A stretch of 64,000 nucleotides of DNA from Opitutaceae bacterium (GTDB lineage: Bacteria; Verrucomicrobiota; Verrucomicrobiia; Opitutales; Opitutaceae). Where the stretch lies: positions 62,001 through 126,000 of the forward strand of contig JAEUGW010000051.1 of assembly GCA_016795565.1 (NCBI GenBank). The letters are read 5' to 3'. Every line of letters begins with the position of its first letter. Within the stretch, counting starts at the first letter, position 1. The position numbers and the translations under genes are program-made. The notes under the pieces were generated by a model. It saw only the letters and a program-made list of their open reading frames with translations. It was not told the DNA's origin and did no database searches. Positions 1 through 8,269 of the stretch are shown here, in pieces.

Positions 1-700
1 GGGCGAACGAGTATTCGAGGACGTCGGGGAAGATGCGCTCGGTGCCGGTGGCGAGATCGCGGAGGACGAGGTCGGTGCCGAATTTCCGGTCCTTGGGCGG
101 GGCCTTTTTCGGGGCGGCGGGCGCGGTGGGTGCCGCCGGGTCCTTTTTCTCGTCGGCCGGCTTTTCGGGCGCGGCTTCCTTCAGCCACGCGAGCCAGGCG
201 CCGCCCTTGGCGGGGACCTGGAAGTCCTTCACGCCGGCGGCGCGGGTGGTCTGGCCGGTGGCCAGCTCGATGATGACGAGGCCTTCCTTGGGCATCTCGG
301 CGGGCTTCTTTTTGGCGCGCTGGGCGGCGAGGGTGTCGGCGCGGTGGGGAAAGGTCGTGGCGATGGCGAAGCGGGCATCGCTGGTGAAGACGATGCGCGC
401 TTCGCGCCGCGGCGCGGGGCGCTCGGGGTTTTCCTCGGAAGCCGCGGCGGGGGGCGGGGGCAGGTTGCCGATGGGGACGCGGTGCTCGCGGCCGGAGGCC
501 AGCTCGCGGAGGATGATGTCGCCGTCGCCGTCGTAGGGCATGTAGGCGTAGCCGAGCCAGGCGCCGTCGCGGGTGAGGACCGGCGAGGTGATGGTGCGCC
601 AGGCATCAAAGTCGGCATGGCTCAAGGGCCGCTGCGCGGCCGGAGCGGCCAGCGCCGCGAGCGGGAGGAGGAGAAAAAGGAGCGGGCGGAGCCAGCGCAT
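1..700 (-). CDS. S9-type prolyl oligopeptidase family protein, N-terminal part (cut by the window edge)
   Basis: The minus-strand frame is open from an ATG at 700 to the window edge, giving 233 residues. It begins with a clear signal peptide (RWLRPLLFLLLPLAALA, cleavage after an Ala-rich stretch near residue 20), so the product is exported. The next stretch, with FDAWRTITSPVLTRDGAWL, resembles the start of the beta-propeller of secreted S9 peptidases, where blades alternate with phrases such as LASGREHRVPIG and LATGTERIFPDV. A Pro/Ala/Lys-rich insertion lies near residues 180-205. The catalytic alpha/beta-hydrolase domain would lie outside the window, so peptidase activity cannot be judged here. 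The gene reads away from the repeat-filled gap at 701-1404. Secretion is well supported; the S9 family call is moderate. Confidence 0.7.
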   Translation of the reverse strand, partial: MRWLRPLLFLLLPLAALAAPAAQRPLSHADFDAWRTITSPVLTRDGAWLGYAYMPYDGDGDIILRELASGREHRVPIGNLPPPPAAASEENPERPAPRREARIVFTSDARFAIATTFPHRADTLAAQRAKKKPAEMPKEGLVIIELATGQTTRAAGVKDFQVPAKGGAWLAWLKEAAPEKPADEKKDPAAPTAPAAPKKAPPKDRKFGTDLVLRDLATGTERIFPDVLEYSFA

Positions 701-762
701 GACAGTAAAGTAGCGAGGAGCGGGTTGCGGGTAGTGAGGAGTGAGTGCCTTCAAACCTGGTT

Positions 763-846
763 TGTCATTTTGAACGAAGTGAAAAATCCATCGGCACAGC
801 CGCCTGCCGATATCGTGATGGATGCTTCGCTGCGCTCAGCATGACA
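763..846. repeat. Palindromic repeat, family A (TGTCATTNTGA...TCAGNATGACA)
   Basis: The left arm reads TGTCATTTTGAACGAAGTGA and the right arm ends TTCGCTGCGCTCAGCATGACA, separated by a variable centre. Further copies are at 988-1056, 3772-3854, 23860-23956, 32638-32720 and 33336-33415. This type of dispersed imperfect palindrome is common between genes of many bacteria. It lies in the 701-1404 gap, which holds only repeats. Confidence 0.8.
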
Positions 847-863
847 ATGCGGGGAATGTCTTT

Positions 864-937
864 TGTAGGGGCGTGGCTGGTCCACGCCCGGCACGGGCAG
901 CACAGTCTTGCGGGCGCGCACAAGGCGCGCCCCTACA
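864..937. repeat. Palindromic repeat, family B (TGTAGGGGCG...CGCCCCTACA)
   Basis: Terminal arms TGTAGGGGCG and CGCGCCCCTACA enclose inner GC-rich hairpins (GGCTGGTCCACGCC; GGGCGCGCACAAGGCGCGCCC). It directly follows a family A copy. A second copy is at 1074-1147 and an inverted one at 36756-36829. The half-element GGCGCCCCTACA is at 40564-40575. Confidence 0.8.
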
Positions 938-987
938 TTGGCTGCAATGCCCGGAATCGGCATGGGTTTCGGATGGTTTCTGGATGT

Positions 988-1056
988 TGTCATTCTGAAC
1001 GAAGCACAACCGCCTGCAGGTATCGTGATGGATGCTTCGCTGCGCTCAGCATGACA
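988..1056. repeat. Palindromic repeat, family A, internally shortened copy
   Basis: It starts TGTCATTCTGAACGAAGCAC and ends GCTGCGCTCAGCATGACA. It lacks about 15 bp that follow the left arm in the 763-846 copy. Together with the following family B copy it forms the second unit of a roughly 210-bp tandem repeat. Confidence 0.75.
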
Positions 1057-1073
1057 ATGCGTGGAATGTCTTT

Positions 1074-1147
1074 TGTAGGGGCGTGGCTGGTCCACGCCCG
1101 GCACGGGCAGCATAGTCTTGCGGGCGCGCACAAGGCGCGCCCCTACA
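1074..1147. repeat. Palindromic repeat, family B, second copy
   Basis: Almost identical to 864-937 and spaced exactly 210 bp from it, so families A and B were duplicated here as one composite unit. A degenerate third A-like right arm follows at about 1160-1180. Confidence 0.8.
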
Positions 1148-1275
1148 TTGGCTGCAATGACTACGCTCAACATGACAATGCGGGGAATGTTCATTGGCGA
1201 GTCCCACGCAAGGCTCGCGGCTTGCTGTCCAGTCTCAGAATGACAGGTGAGGGACATGGGTTGGTTAAGAGTCTT

Positions 1276-1405
1276 TCCGAATAACCTATTCCCGGCAGCC
1301 TGGTTTTCTGTAGCGGCGGTCTGTGACCGCCGTCGAGCGTGGGGTGGTGATCGTTCGGCGGTCATAGACCGCCGCTACAGGACAGGCCGTTATTCGAATA
1401 GGCTC
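1276..1405. repeat. MITE-like palindromic repeat, family C, copy 1
   Basis: A roughly 130-bp element. Outer ends carry TCCGAATAACC and GTTATTCGAATAGG as near-inverted repeats. The core is a long palindrome with arms TGTAGCGGCGGTCTGTGACC and TAGACCGCCGCTACA at about 1309-1379. A nearly identical copy lies 35 kb away at 36486-36610. The right end touches the stop codon of the GxGYxYP gene (1405-1407). Confidence 0.85.
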
Positions 1406-3153
1406 TACGGGTTGCGGTCGATGGCGTCGGTGGGTTGTTGGTAGTGGGTGCGGTAGGTCGGGCTGCCGGCGGCGAGCTGGAGGAAGACATCGAGCGGGAC
1501 GACTTCCACGGCCTCGCTGAGGCGACCGAGGATGTCGGCGACTTTCTCCACGGTGTTGCTCTCGCGGACGTGCATGAGGAGGAAGTAGGGGCGCTGCGGG
1601 TTGAGCTGGATGAGTTCCTCGAGATCGGCGGCGGCCTCCTCGACGGGGCGCTCGATGGAGAGGTAATAGTCGTAGCTGAGGAGCGGCCGGCCGGCGCGGA
1701 GGTCGAAGGTGCGGGCGGAGCCGTAGCCGTTGATGAAACCGGTGGCGTCGGGGTATTGGTCGTAGTAGCGGTCCACCACCTCCTTGGGCAGGTCGGTGTT
1801 GCCGACGTGGCGGTTGCCCTCGGAGTAGTCCATGATCTCGAGGACGCGCAGGTCGAGACGCTGCATCAGGTCGCGGCCGACGGCGGTGAGGGCCGGCCAC
1901 TTGTCGGCGGGAATGGCCTTGGGATACATGTAGCCCGGGCCGGAGAGGCCGCCGATGAAGTAATCGTTGGGCGACTTGTCCTCGTAGAAATACTGGAGCG
2001 CGGGCGGGTTCATCCACGCCCAGTTCATGAGGACCTGCCAGGTGTAGGGAATCTGGCCGCGGCCGGGCTTGGTCCAGGTGCCGATGCCCATGGCGTCGGT
2101 GGCGACGGCGGCGATATAGACCTTGGGCTCCGCCTGCCGGGCCGGAGCACCCGGTTTCACGGTGTGGTTGTTGGCGAACTTGAAGTCCGGGGTGAGCGGG
2201 ATCTGCGAGGTGAAGGAGACGTTGGGCAGGTTGTGCAGGCCCTCCATGATGAGGCCGTGGTTCCCGACGAGGGTGGTGTGCTGGCCCTCGGTGTCCTTGG
2301 CGTAGGAATGCCAGCCGAGGACGATGCTCGGGACGTTCTGGCGACCGAGGATCTTGTTCAACAGGGCGAGCTCGTCGGGGTGCTTCGGGTTGGCGGACAG
2401 GTCGGTGAAGAAGGCGCGCTGGCGGATGCCGAAGTCGGCGATGCCCGGCTGCATCTCGGGGCCGGCGTGGCCGCCGAGGACGACGTAGTAGTCGCGCGAG
2501 CAGCGCTCGAAGTAGTGGTCGTAGGCCCACTGGTAGATCTGGGCGTCGGTCTGGCCGGTGAACTTGCCGCGGAGATCGACGACCGGCCGGAGGCCGTGCT
2601 TCGCGGCCAGCGGGAGCTGATCCCCGGTGACGATGACGAGATCTTCGACGCCGGCGATGGTGAAGGCGACGATGAGGGAGGAGCGGACGGCCTGGTCCCA
2701 GACGACGACACCCTTGGCGAATTTAGCGAAGCGGGCGAGGGCGGCGTCCGCCTTAGCCAAGCCTGCGGCGGACGAGTCGGCGCCGGCTGGCTCGATCCGT
2801 TCCCATTTTATCCCATGGCGCTTCTCGAGGAAGGTCTCGAGCGGGCGGACGATCTCCCACTGCCAGTGGGTCGGATATTCAAGGTAGAGGCGCGGCTGGT
2901 CGCGGTTGGCGAGGCCCTGGAGGGAGATAAGGAGGGCGTGGACGGGAATGTCGCCGTCCATCCGCCAGTTCTCGGACAGAGGCACGAGGGTCGCGGAGGC
3001 GGGGGCGTGCGCGACCTTCCTGGGCTCGAGGCGGGAGATGAGGGAGCCTTCCGTCGCGCAGGCGACGGAAGGAGTGAGAGTGAAAGTGAGAGAGAGGGCG
3101 GCGAGGGCCGAGACCGGCCGCAAGGAGAGGCAGGAGAGAAGCGAACGGCGCAT
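1405..3153 (-). CDS. GxGYxYP family protein (putative glycoside hydrolase), secreted
   Basis: A 582-residue protein with an N-terminal signal peptide (RRSLLSCLSLRPVSALAALS, hydrophobic to about residue 30). The family-defining motif GPGYMYP is present at about residues 405-411, and the N-terminal domain signature LQGLANRDQPRLYL lies near residue 80. The GxGYxYP family is named for this motif and is assigned as putative glycoside hydrolase from genomic context; its substrate is not known to me. The gene is followed by a family C repeat at its stop codon and is preceded by a CGTTCTC-type palindrome, 17 bp from its ATG. It shares strand with the small secreted protein upstream. Family call is strong, enzymatic role inferred. 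Confidence 0.85.
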   Translation of the reverse strand: MRRSLLSCLSLRPVSALAALSLTFTLTPSVACATEGSLISRLEPRKVAHAPASATLVPLSENWRMDGDIPVHALLISLQGLANRDQPRLYLEYPTHWQWEIVRPLETFLEKRHGIKWERIEPAGADSSAAGLAKADAALARFAKFAKGVVVWDQAVRSSLIVAFTIAGVEDLVIVTGDQLPLAAKHGLRPVVDLRGKFTGQTDAQIYQWAYDHYFERCSRDYYVVLGGHAGPEMQPGIADFGIRQRAFFTDLSANPKHPDELALLNKILGRQNVPSIVLGWHSYAKDTEGQHTTLVGNHGLIMEGLHNLPNVSFTSQIPLTPDFKFANNHTVKPGAPARQAEPKVYIAAVATDAMGIGTWTKPGRGQIPYTWQVLMNWAWMNPPALQYFYEDKSPNDYFIGGLSGPGYMYPKAIPADKWPALTAVGRDLMQRLDLRVLEIMDYSEGNRHVGNTDLPKEVVDRYYDQYPDATGFINGYGSARTFDLRAGRPLLSYDYYLSIERPVEEAAADLEELIQLNPQRPYFLLMHVRESNTVEKVADILGRLSEAVEVVPLDVFLQLAAGSPTYRTHYQQPTDAIDRNP

Positions 3154-3170
3154 GGATGAAGGAAGATGGG

Positions 3171-3240
3171 ATCGTTCTCGTTCTCATACTCTTTCTCATT
3201 CTCTCATTTTGAACCAGAGGAGAACGAGAACGAGAACGAT
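3171..3240. repeat. Hexamer-rich palindrome, family E (CGTTCTC), copy 1
   Basis: The left arm ATCGTTCTCGTTCTC is the exact reverse complement of the right arm GAGAACGAGAACGAT. The inside is made of further imperfect (C)GTTCTC/CTTTCTC units. It fills the gap between the small secreted gene (stop at 3252) and the GxGYxYP start (3153). Other copies are at 31631-31712 and 38259-38314. Confidence 0.8.
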
Positions 3241-3251
3241 GGGCTGAGAAA

Positions 3252-3821
3252 TTACTTGGCGCGGGTGAAGGTGTGGACGACCGGGCGGTTGCGGGTGCTG
3301 CGGAGCTCGGTGAGGGTGAGGCGGGAGCCGTTGGCGGATACCTTGTAGTCGCTGAGGATGTTGACTGCGCGCTCGCCCTGCTGGGTCGAGAGCACGAGGT
3401 CGGTGGAGAGGCGCAGGATGCGGCCGCCATCGAGCCATTCGCCGCGGACGCGCTTGGTGCGGTCGCCGCCGATGTAGGCGCCAAGGTGGCGGTTGTCGGG
3501 CCACAGGGTGACGGGGACCGTGACGGTCTTGCCGGTGGTGCCCTCCTTCGCCGAGGCTACGGCGGGTGAAATGGTCATTTCATCGGTGAATTGGCGGCGG
3601 CCGGAGGCGAACTGGCGGGCGATGGTCACGCGGTCGCCATCCACGGCGAGGGTGAAGGTGTAATCGCGCCACGGGCTCAGCTCGGTGCTGGCGGCGGCAT
3701 CGAAGTGCCAAGTGCCGGCGAGGGGGCTTTCCGCAGCGAAAGCGGGCGCGGGGAAAGCCAGCAGCGTCAACGTCATTCTGAGCGCAGCGAAGAATCCAGC
3801 ACGACGGACACTGGCGGTCAT
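3252..3821 (-). CDS. Small secreted protein of unknown function; signal peptide encoded by a repeat
   Basis: From the ATG at 3821 the product is 189 residues. It opens with a signal peptide, MTASVRRAGFFAALRMT followed by LTLLAFPAPAFAA, then a mature part starting ESPLAGTWHFDAAAS. Regular alternation of polar and hydrophobic residues and the GTWHFD start suggest a lipocalin-like beta-barrel; I do not recognise a named family. I chose the ATG at 3821 because AAGGA lies 9 nt upstream and a good signal peptide follows. The frame stays open to a TTG at 3911, but that stretch has no ribosome binding site and reads through the palindromic repeat at 3772-3854. The repeat therefore supplies the Shine-Dalgarno, the start codon and most of the signal peptide. 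It lies between the TonB receptor terminator and the GxGYxYP gene. Confidence 0.7.
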   Translation of the reverse strand: MTASVRRAGFFAALRMTLTLLAFPAPAFAAESPLAGTWHFDAAASTELSPWRDYTFTLAVDGDRVTIARQFASGRRQFTDEMTISPAVASAKEGTTGKTVTVPVTLWPDNRHLGAYIGGDRTKRVRGEWLDGGRILRLSTDLVLSTQQGERAVNILSDYKVSANGSRLTLTELRSTRNRPVVHTFTRAK

Positions 3822-3854
3822 GGTGATGGATCCTTCGCTACGCTCAGGATGACA
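3772..3854. repeat. Palindromic repeat, family A, overlapping the start of a secreted-protein gene
   Basis: Arms GTCATTCTGAGCGCAGCGAA and TTCGCTACGCTCAGGATGACA are near-perfect inverted repeats. On the minus strand this element carries AAGGA and the ATG at 3821, and it encodes the first 16-17 residues of the downstream protein. Confidence 0.85.
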
Positions 3855-3920
3855 GGCGGGGCTGAATTGATCGGAAGACTGCGGATTGATGAAGCGGGAC
3901 ATGGGAAACAAACAGAGGGG

Positions 3921-3953
3921 AAAGAAAAGGGCGGAGGCAGGTGCCTCCGCCCT
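3921..3953 (-). terminator. Rho-independent terminator of the TonB receptor gene
   Basis: Read on the minus strand, the perfect stem AAGGGCGGAGGCA / TGCCTCCGCCCTT is closed by a very short loop. It is followed by TTTCTTT. It begins about 30 bp after the receptor stop codon and separates it from the small secreted gene. Confidence 0.85.
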
Positions 3954-3983
3954 TGTAGACGTATGACCGGATGATTCCGGTGC

Positions 3984-6947
3984 TTAGAACTTCATGCCCA
4001 GCGTGAACATGTAGGAGCGGGGCTCGGCGAGGTTGTAGTTACCCTCGGAGTATTCCTTGTCCGTGATGTTGCTGACGTTGAGCGTGCCGGACATCTTGTA
4101 GCCGAACACCTCGAAGGGATAGCTCAGCACGGTGTCGAACACGAGGTAGTCGCCGGCGGCGAGACCGCCGCGCGCCGTCCACATATTGACGTTGTTCTGG
4201 ATGTTCATCTCGCTCGAGTAGCGCGTGCCGAGGCCGATGCTGAAGCCGCGGCCATGTTCACCGATGAAGTTGTCGGTGAACGTGTATTTCTGGAACACGT
4301 TGAACCGGAACTCCGGGGTGTTGACCAGGCGGCTGCTGAACGTGATCTCGTTCTGGATGCGCGTGGCGGCCGAGGAGGTCGGCGTGAGGGCCAGGCTGGG
4401 ATCAGCCAGGGTCTCGGAGCGCCAGATCCAGGAGCCGGAAACGACGGCCTGGTAGTTGCGCTTCGGGGTCCAGATGACCTCGAACTCGGCACCCTCGTTC
4501 TCTTCCTCGGCGGAAGCAGAATACCAGCGGACGATGCGGCTGAACCCGCCCTGGTTGTTCGGCAGGAGGTAGTTCAGGGGCTCGTTGAACTGGCGGAGGG
4601 TGTCATCCAGCACGCGGTTCTTGCGGTTGACGCGGAACACCGAGGCGGTGCCGACGATCTTGTTGTCGTCGAGCGCGACCTTGACGCCGAACTCCATGTT
4701 CAAGCCCTTTTCGTTCTGCACCTCGGTCAGACCGCCCTGGGAGACAAGGCGGGCGTTTTCCGTGGCGCCGCTGAGGCCGAGGAGGGTGGCGCGGGTGTTG
4801 ACGGCGTTCGGGTCATAGTCGCCACCGAGGTAGGTGACGCCGGAGGGGAGGAAGGTCTGCGACACGCTGGCGTAGACGCTGATGTTCTTCACGACCTCGA
4901 AGGAGGCACCCATCATCTTGGAGCTGCCCTTGGTGGTGCGCGGGCGCGAGAAGATCGGGCTCAGGCCGTAGGTGACCCAGTCGGCCTGCGGGATGTTCTG
5001 CAGGGCGAAGTCATTGACGATGAACCACGGCGGATTGGCGGCCACGAGCTGGCCGACGGTGCTGGTCTTCTCCTCGCGATAGCCGAGGAAGGCGGTCAGG
5101 CGATCGTCGAACATGGAGCCCTGCCAGTTGACATACCATTCCTTGCGCTCCGGGCGGCTGTGGTCCACGAGACCGCGGTCAACCGGGGTGATGCGGCGGA
5201 TGTCGGGGCTGATGTGAACAGCCGGGTCATACAGGGAGAAGATTTCCTGCGGGGTGAGGATCTGGCCGGTGCGGCTGCGGATGAACTGCTTGTCCATGCC
5301 CCAGCCGGTGACCGGGTGGCGGAAGGCCGCCGGGATCGGGGAGACGTAGCCCTCGTCGGGCTTGTCGTAGGCGCCGGGCAGGTAGCCGTAGAACGGGAAC
5401 AGGTTGGCATGGTTGTTCGAGCCGTAGAACGAGTTGTAGGTCTCGCCATACAGGCCGCCCAAGAGGAACTTGTTGTCGATGCCGGCGAACTTGGCCTTAA
5501 ACACCGCGTCGAGCTGGTGGTAGTAGGCGTCGATCTGGTAGCCCTGCGTGGCGACGCCGCCGGTGTTGAAGCGCATGCCGTCGGCATACGGGTTGGCGGC
5601 GGAGAACACGCGGTCGAAGCGCGACTGCACGGTCGTGTAGGAGTGGCGCAGATCCAGCCAGGAGGCGGCCTGGAAGTCGGTCACGACCGAGAAGGTCGCG
5701 TTCTCGTCCTTCGTAAAGGTGCCAGCCCCGTAGTAGTTGAACTTCTCGTCGAGCACGCGGTTGCCCGAGCGGTCGGTGATGTAGGCGCCGCGGGCGACCG
5801 AGGTGTAGAGCGGCAGGTATTGGTCGTTGGCGGCGTTGCGCTTGTCGGCGATCCACTGGCCCACGTTGTTGAAGATGCGGGCGCGGTAGGCGTCGGCCGT
5901 GAGACCGGTGAGGGTCAGCAGGTTGGCCGAGGGATTCTTGTAATCGTCGAGCCAGGCGGTGGGCCAGATGTAGGAGTTGTCATCCTGATTGCGGTAGCGC
6001 TGCAGCACCTCGCCCTCGAGGAAGATCTTGAGGCGGCCGCTCTTCAGCGGGTTCAGGGTGAGGCCGGCGTTGACCGAGTAGCCGTTCTGGAACTCATAGC
6101 GGGCGTTGCCGATGCCATGGTCCCAGGCGCCGACGATGCGCATGGCGGCCTTGTCCGAGAACACCTGGTTGGTGTCGAGGGTCACGCGCTCGCCACCGAT
6201 GCGGCCGTCATAGCCGCTGTAGGAGTAGGTGATCGAGGTCGGGATCTTCGAGAACGTGGGCTGCTTGGTGACGTAGTTGATGACACCGCCCGGGAAGGCG
6301 TTGCCGAAGAACACGGCCGCCGGGCCCTTGATCACTTCAACGCGCTCGACGTTGTCGAGGGTGTAGGCGTTGTAGCGGAGCAGGCCGTTGCGGAGGCGCG
6401 AGTTGATCGGGAAGCCGCGCAGCGTCATGATGCCGGAGGGCGTGAAGCCGGTGGCGGGCTGGATGATACCCATGCGACCGTCACCCGCGGAGGAGCTCTG
6501 GTAGCGGAGGACGTCCTGGATGTCCTTCATGTTGGTATCCTTGATGAACTCCTCGGAGATGACCGAGATGCTCAGCGGGATCTTCTGGATCTCCATGCCG
6601 ATCTTCGTGGCCGTGCTCGAGTTGGTCTTCAGGTAGCCGTAGTCCTTGTCGCTCGTCACCGTGAAGGGCGAGAGGACGAGGGTGTTCGGGTCCACCGGTT
6701 CGGCGGCCAGCGAGGGCTGGGCGGCGGCGGGGGCCTGCGCCGAGGTGGCGGCCGGGGCGGCGGCGGGAGCCTTGCCTTCCATGGCGGCCAGCTGCTTGCG
6801 CAGCGCGGCGTTTTCTTCTTGGAGGCGGCGCAGCGCGTCGGAATCAGCCGACTGCCCGGAGGCAGCGGTGACCGTCAGCATTGCAGCCAGTCCGTAGGCC
6901 AGCGCTTGTCTGGCCCGATGGGCGGGGGTATGCAGTGTTGGTTTCAT
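3984..6947 (-). CDS. TonB-dependent outer-membrane receptor
   Basis: A 987-residue protein. After a signal peptide (AYGLAAMLTVTAASG) comes a short heptad-like coiled coil (DALRRLQEENAALRKQLAAM, residues about 36-55) and an Ala/Pro-rich linker. Then a TonB-box-like region and plug domain follow (LVLSPFTVTSDKDYGYLKTN; IPLSISVISEEFIKD; VERVEVIKGPAAVFFGNAFP). The remaining roughly 700 residues are a beta-barrel ending in YMFTLGMKF with a C-terminal aromatic. Such receptors import oligosaccharides or siderophores across the outer membrane using TonB-ExbBD energy. The adjacent LacI-type gene, 70 bp upstream on the same strand, and the surrounding glycosidases favour a sugar ligand. There is no SusD-like partner. 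The coiled-coil extension is seen in other Verrucomicrobiota receptors and has no role known to me. Confidence 0.95.
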   Translation of the reverse strand: MKPTLHTPAHRARQALAYGLAAMLTVTAASGQSADSDALRRLQEENAALRKQLAAMEGKAPAAAPAATSAQAPAAAQPSLAAEPVDPNTLVLSPFTVTSDKDYGYLKTNSSTATKIGMEIQKIPLSISVISEEFIKDTNMKDIQDVLRYQSSSAGDGRMGIIQPATGFTPSGIMTLRGFPINSRLRNGLLRYNAYTLDNVERVEVIKGPAAVFFGNAFPGGVINYVTKQPTFSKIPTSITYSYSGYDGRIGGERVTLDTNQVFSDKAAMRIVGAWDHGIGNARYEFQNGYSVNAGLTLNPLKSGRLKIFLEGEVLQRYRNQDDNSYIWPTAWLDDYKNPSANLLTLTGLTADAYRARIFNNVGQWIADKRNAANDQYLPLYTSVARGAYITDRSGNRVLDEKFNYYGAGTFTKDENATFSVVTDFQAASWLDLRHSYTTVQSRFDRVFSAANPYADGMRFNTGGVATQGYQIDAYYHQLDAVFKAKFAGIDNKFLLGGLYGETYNSFYGSNNHANLFPFYGYLPGAYDKPDEGYVSPIPAAFRHPVTGWGMDKQFIRSRTGQILTPQEIFSLYDPAVHISPDIRRITPVDRGLVDHSRPERKEWYVNWQGSMFDDRLTAFLGYREEKTSTVGQLVAANPPWFIVNDFALQNIPQADWVTYGLSPIFSRPRTTKGSSKMMGASFEVVKNISVYASVSQTFLPSGVTYLGGDYDPNAVNTRATLLGLSGATENARLVSQGGLTEVQNEKGLNMEFGVKVALDDNKIVGTASVFRVNRKNRVLDDTLRQFNEPLNYLLPNNQGGFSRIVRWYSASAEEENEGAEFEVIWTPKRNYQAVVSGSWIWRSETLADPSLALTPTSSAATRIQNEITFSSRLVNTPEFRFNVFQKYTFTDNFIGEHGRGFSIGLGTRYSSEMNIQNNVNMWTARGGLAAGDYLVFDTVLSYPFEVFGYKMSGTLNVSNITDKEYSEGNYNLAEPRSYMFTLGMKF

Positions 6948-7017
6948 GCTTATTGGTGGTTTGTTTTTCCGGACATTTGAACACGGGAACCGGGTTCAGG
7001 TGGACTGGAAAGGGGAG

Positions 7018-8061
7018 TTATTTGGCTGTGCCGTTGGTGGCGCCGGGAGCGACGAGGCGGGGGGAGACGGTGACGCCGATGCGGCCGACCACCTCGGGGT
7101 TCTCGATGCGCCAGAGCAGGTGGTCCACGACCTTGCGGACGAGCATCGGGAGGTTGATGTCGATCGCGGCGGGGGAGTGGTCGAGGTTGTGGTAGATGAC
7201 GGGGTTGAAGTTGCCGAGGACGGCCTCGATGTCACGACCGGGTTTCTTGCCCGCCTCGCGCAGGGCGCGGAAGAAGGCGCCGCAGAAGTGGTCCACCGGG
7301 ATGTAGAGGCCGGTGGCCTTGGGGGTGCACTCGAGCAGGCGCTTCACCAAGCTGTCGCTCTCGCCATGGACGGGCGCGATCTCTAGGTAGCTGACGCCGG
7401 GGTTGGAGCGGCCGAGGATGGTGTGGACGGTGAGACCCAGCTCCTGGGCGCGCTCGACGAAGGCGTTCTTGCGGCCGACGATGGCGCTGTAATCGGGGTC
7501 AGTGGAGATGACGGCGACGGCCTTGTGGCCGCGCTCCTTGAGGTAGTCGGCGGCGAGGCGGCCGTTCTCGGCGTTGTTCGGCTCGACGTAGTCGCCGGGG
7601 TAGGCCGGCGAGCGCCGGGTCATGAACCACACGTTGGGCAACTCGCCCAGCTTGGCCAGGCACTCGGGCGTCGGCTCCATGCCCTGCACGATGACGCCGT
7701 CGAGCTGCTCATTGGCGAAGTTGCGGGGCAATTCGCCCGGGTTGCTGGAGAAGAGGACGCGGAGGTCCACCCGGTAGCGCGGGTCGGTGGACTGGACCTG
7801 GAGCAACTGGTCCTGAAACCAGTTCAGGCTGGGGTTGTTGGCCTTGGCACCGACGAACCACACCCCGATGCGGCGTTGCTCCGGCAGGCGGGCCTTCGGG
7901 CCGCGCCGACGGTTGAGCGGGGCCGGGACGTAGCTGTGCTCCTGCATGACCGCGCGGATACGGGCCAGGCTGTCCGCGGCGACGAGTTGCGGCTGGTTGA
8001 TGGCCCGGGAAACCGTCGCGGGGGAGACGCGCGCTTGCTGGGCAATTTCGGAAAGCAGCAT
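7018..8061 (-). CDS. LacI-family transcriptional regulator
   Basis: A 347-residue protein. The first about 50 residues form the LacI helix-turn-helix and hinge (LLSEIAQQARVSPATVSRAI; later ADSLARIRAVMQEHSYVPAP). A periplasmic-binding-protein-like effector domain follows (RIGVWFVGAK; LDGVIVQGM; NAENGRLAADYLKERGHKAV; TGLYIPVDHFCGAFFRAL). These proteins repress or activate sugar genes and release DNA on binding a sugar ligand. It lies directly upstream of the TonB receptor on the same strand, so the two are probably co-transcribed. An inverted repeat (CTGAAA-A-TTTCAG, 8077-8089) sits 16 bp before its ATG and similar sites occur before other genes here, which suggests autoregulation. The ligand is unknown; a rhamnose- or galacturonate-type sugar is a guess from the neighbours. 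Confidence 0.93.
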   Translation of the reverse strand: MLLSEIAQQARVSPATVSRAINQPQLVAADSLARIRAVMQEHSYVPAPLNRRRGPKARLPEQRRIGVWFVGAKANNPSLNWFQDQLLQVQSTDPRYRVDLRVLFSSNPGELPRNFANEQLDGVIVQGMEPTPECLAKLGELPNVWFMTRRSPAYPGDYVEPNNAENGRLAADYLKERGHKAVAVISTDPDYSAIVGRKNAFVERAQELGLTVHTILGRSNPGVSYLEIAPVHGESDSLVKRLLECTPKATGLYIPVDHFCGAFFRALREAGKKPGRDIEAVLGNFNPVIYHNLDHSPAAIDINLPMLVRKVVDHLLWRIENPEVVGRIGVTVSPRLVAPGATNGTAK

Positions 8062-8076
8062 GGGGTAACGCTTGTT

Positions 8077-8089
8077 CTGAAAATTTCAG
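8077..8089. promoter_or_regulatory. Operator-like inverted repeat upstream of the LacI gene
   Basis: CTGAAA-A-TTTCAG is a perfect 6-bp inverted repeat around one base, 16-28 bp upstream of the LacI ATG. It shares CTGAAAAT with sites at 9264-9289 and 36401-36424. LacI proteins bind such short palindromes; assignment to this regulator is inferred. Confidence 0.5.
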
Positions 8090-8214
8090 TAATAACTAAT
8101 GAAATCGCCCCGGGCCCGGTCAAGTGTTTTTCAGGAATTGTCCGTAATAAGGCTTGGCGCGGTTGGCGGCCAATAATCAGCAGTTGGTTCAAGCCGGAAC
8201 CATGCAGTTGAAAC

Positions 8215-8269
8215 TGTGGGAGCGAGCTTGCTCGCGACTCAGGTAGTCGCGAGCAAGCTCGCTCCCACA
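8215..8269. repeat. REP-like palindrome, family D, copy 1
   Basis: Arms TGTGGGAGCGAGCTTGCTCG and CGAGCAAGCTCGCTCCCACA surround a short centre. The second copy is at 40414-40473. Both copies share flanks: CACCTTTC on one side, and ACTGCAT next to GTTCCGG on the other. The sequence closely resembles REP elements of Pseudomonas. Confidence 0.85.

Noticed and set aside
745..1284. Open frames on both strands in the 701-1404 gap
   Set aside because: They read through repeat families A and B; translations repeat the same phrases and have no start signals or domains.
4254..6980. Long plus-strand open frame of about 900 codons
   Set aside because: It is antisense to the TonB receptor, its translation is a Val/Gly/Ala/Glu-rich shadow without domains, and the minus-strand protein is clearly real. 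High GC in third positions keeps opposite frames open.
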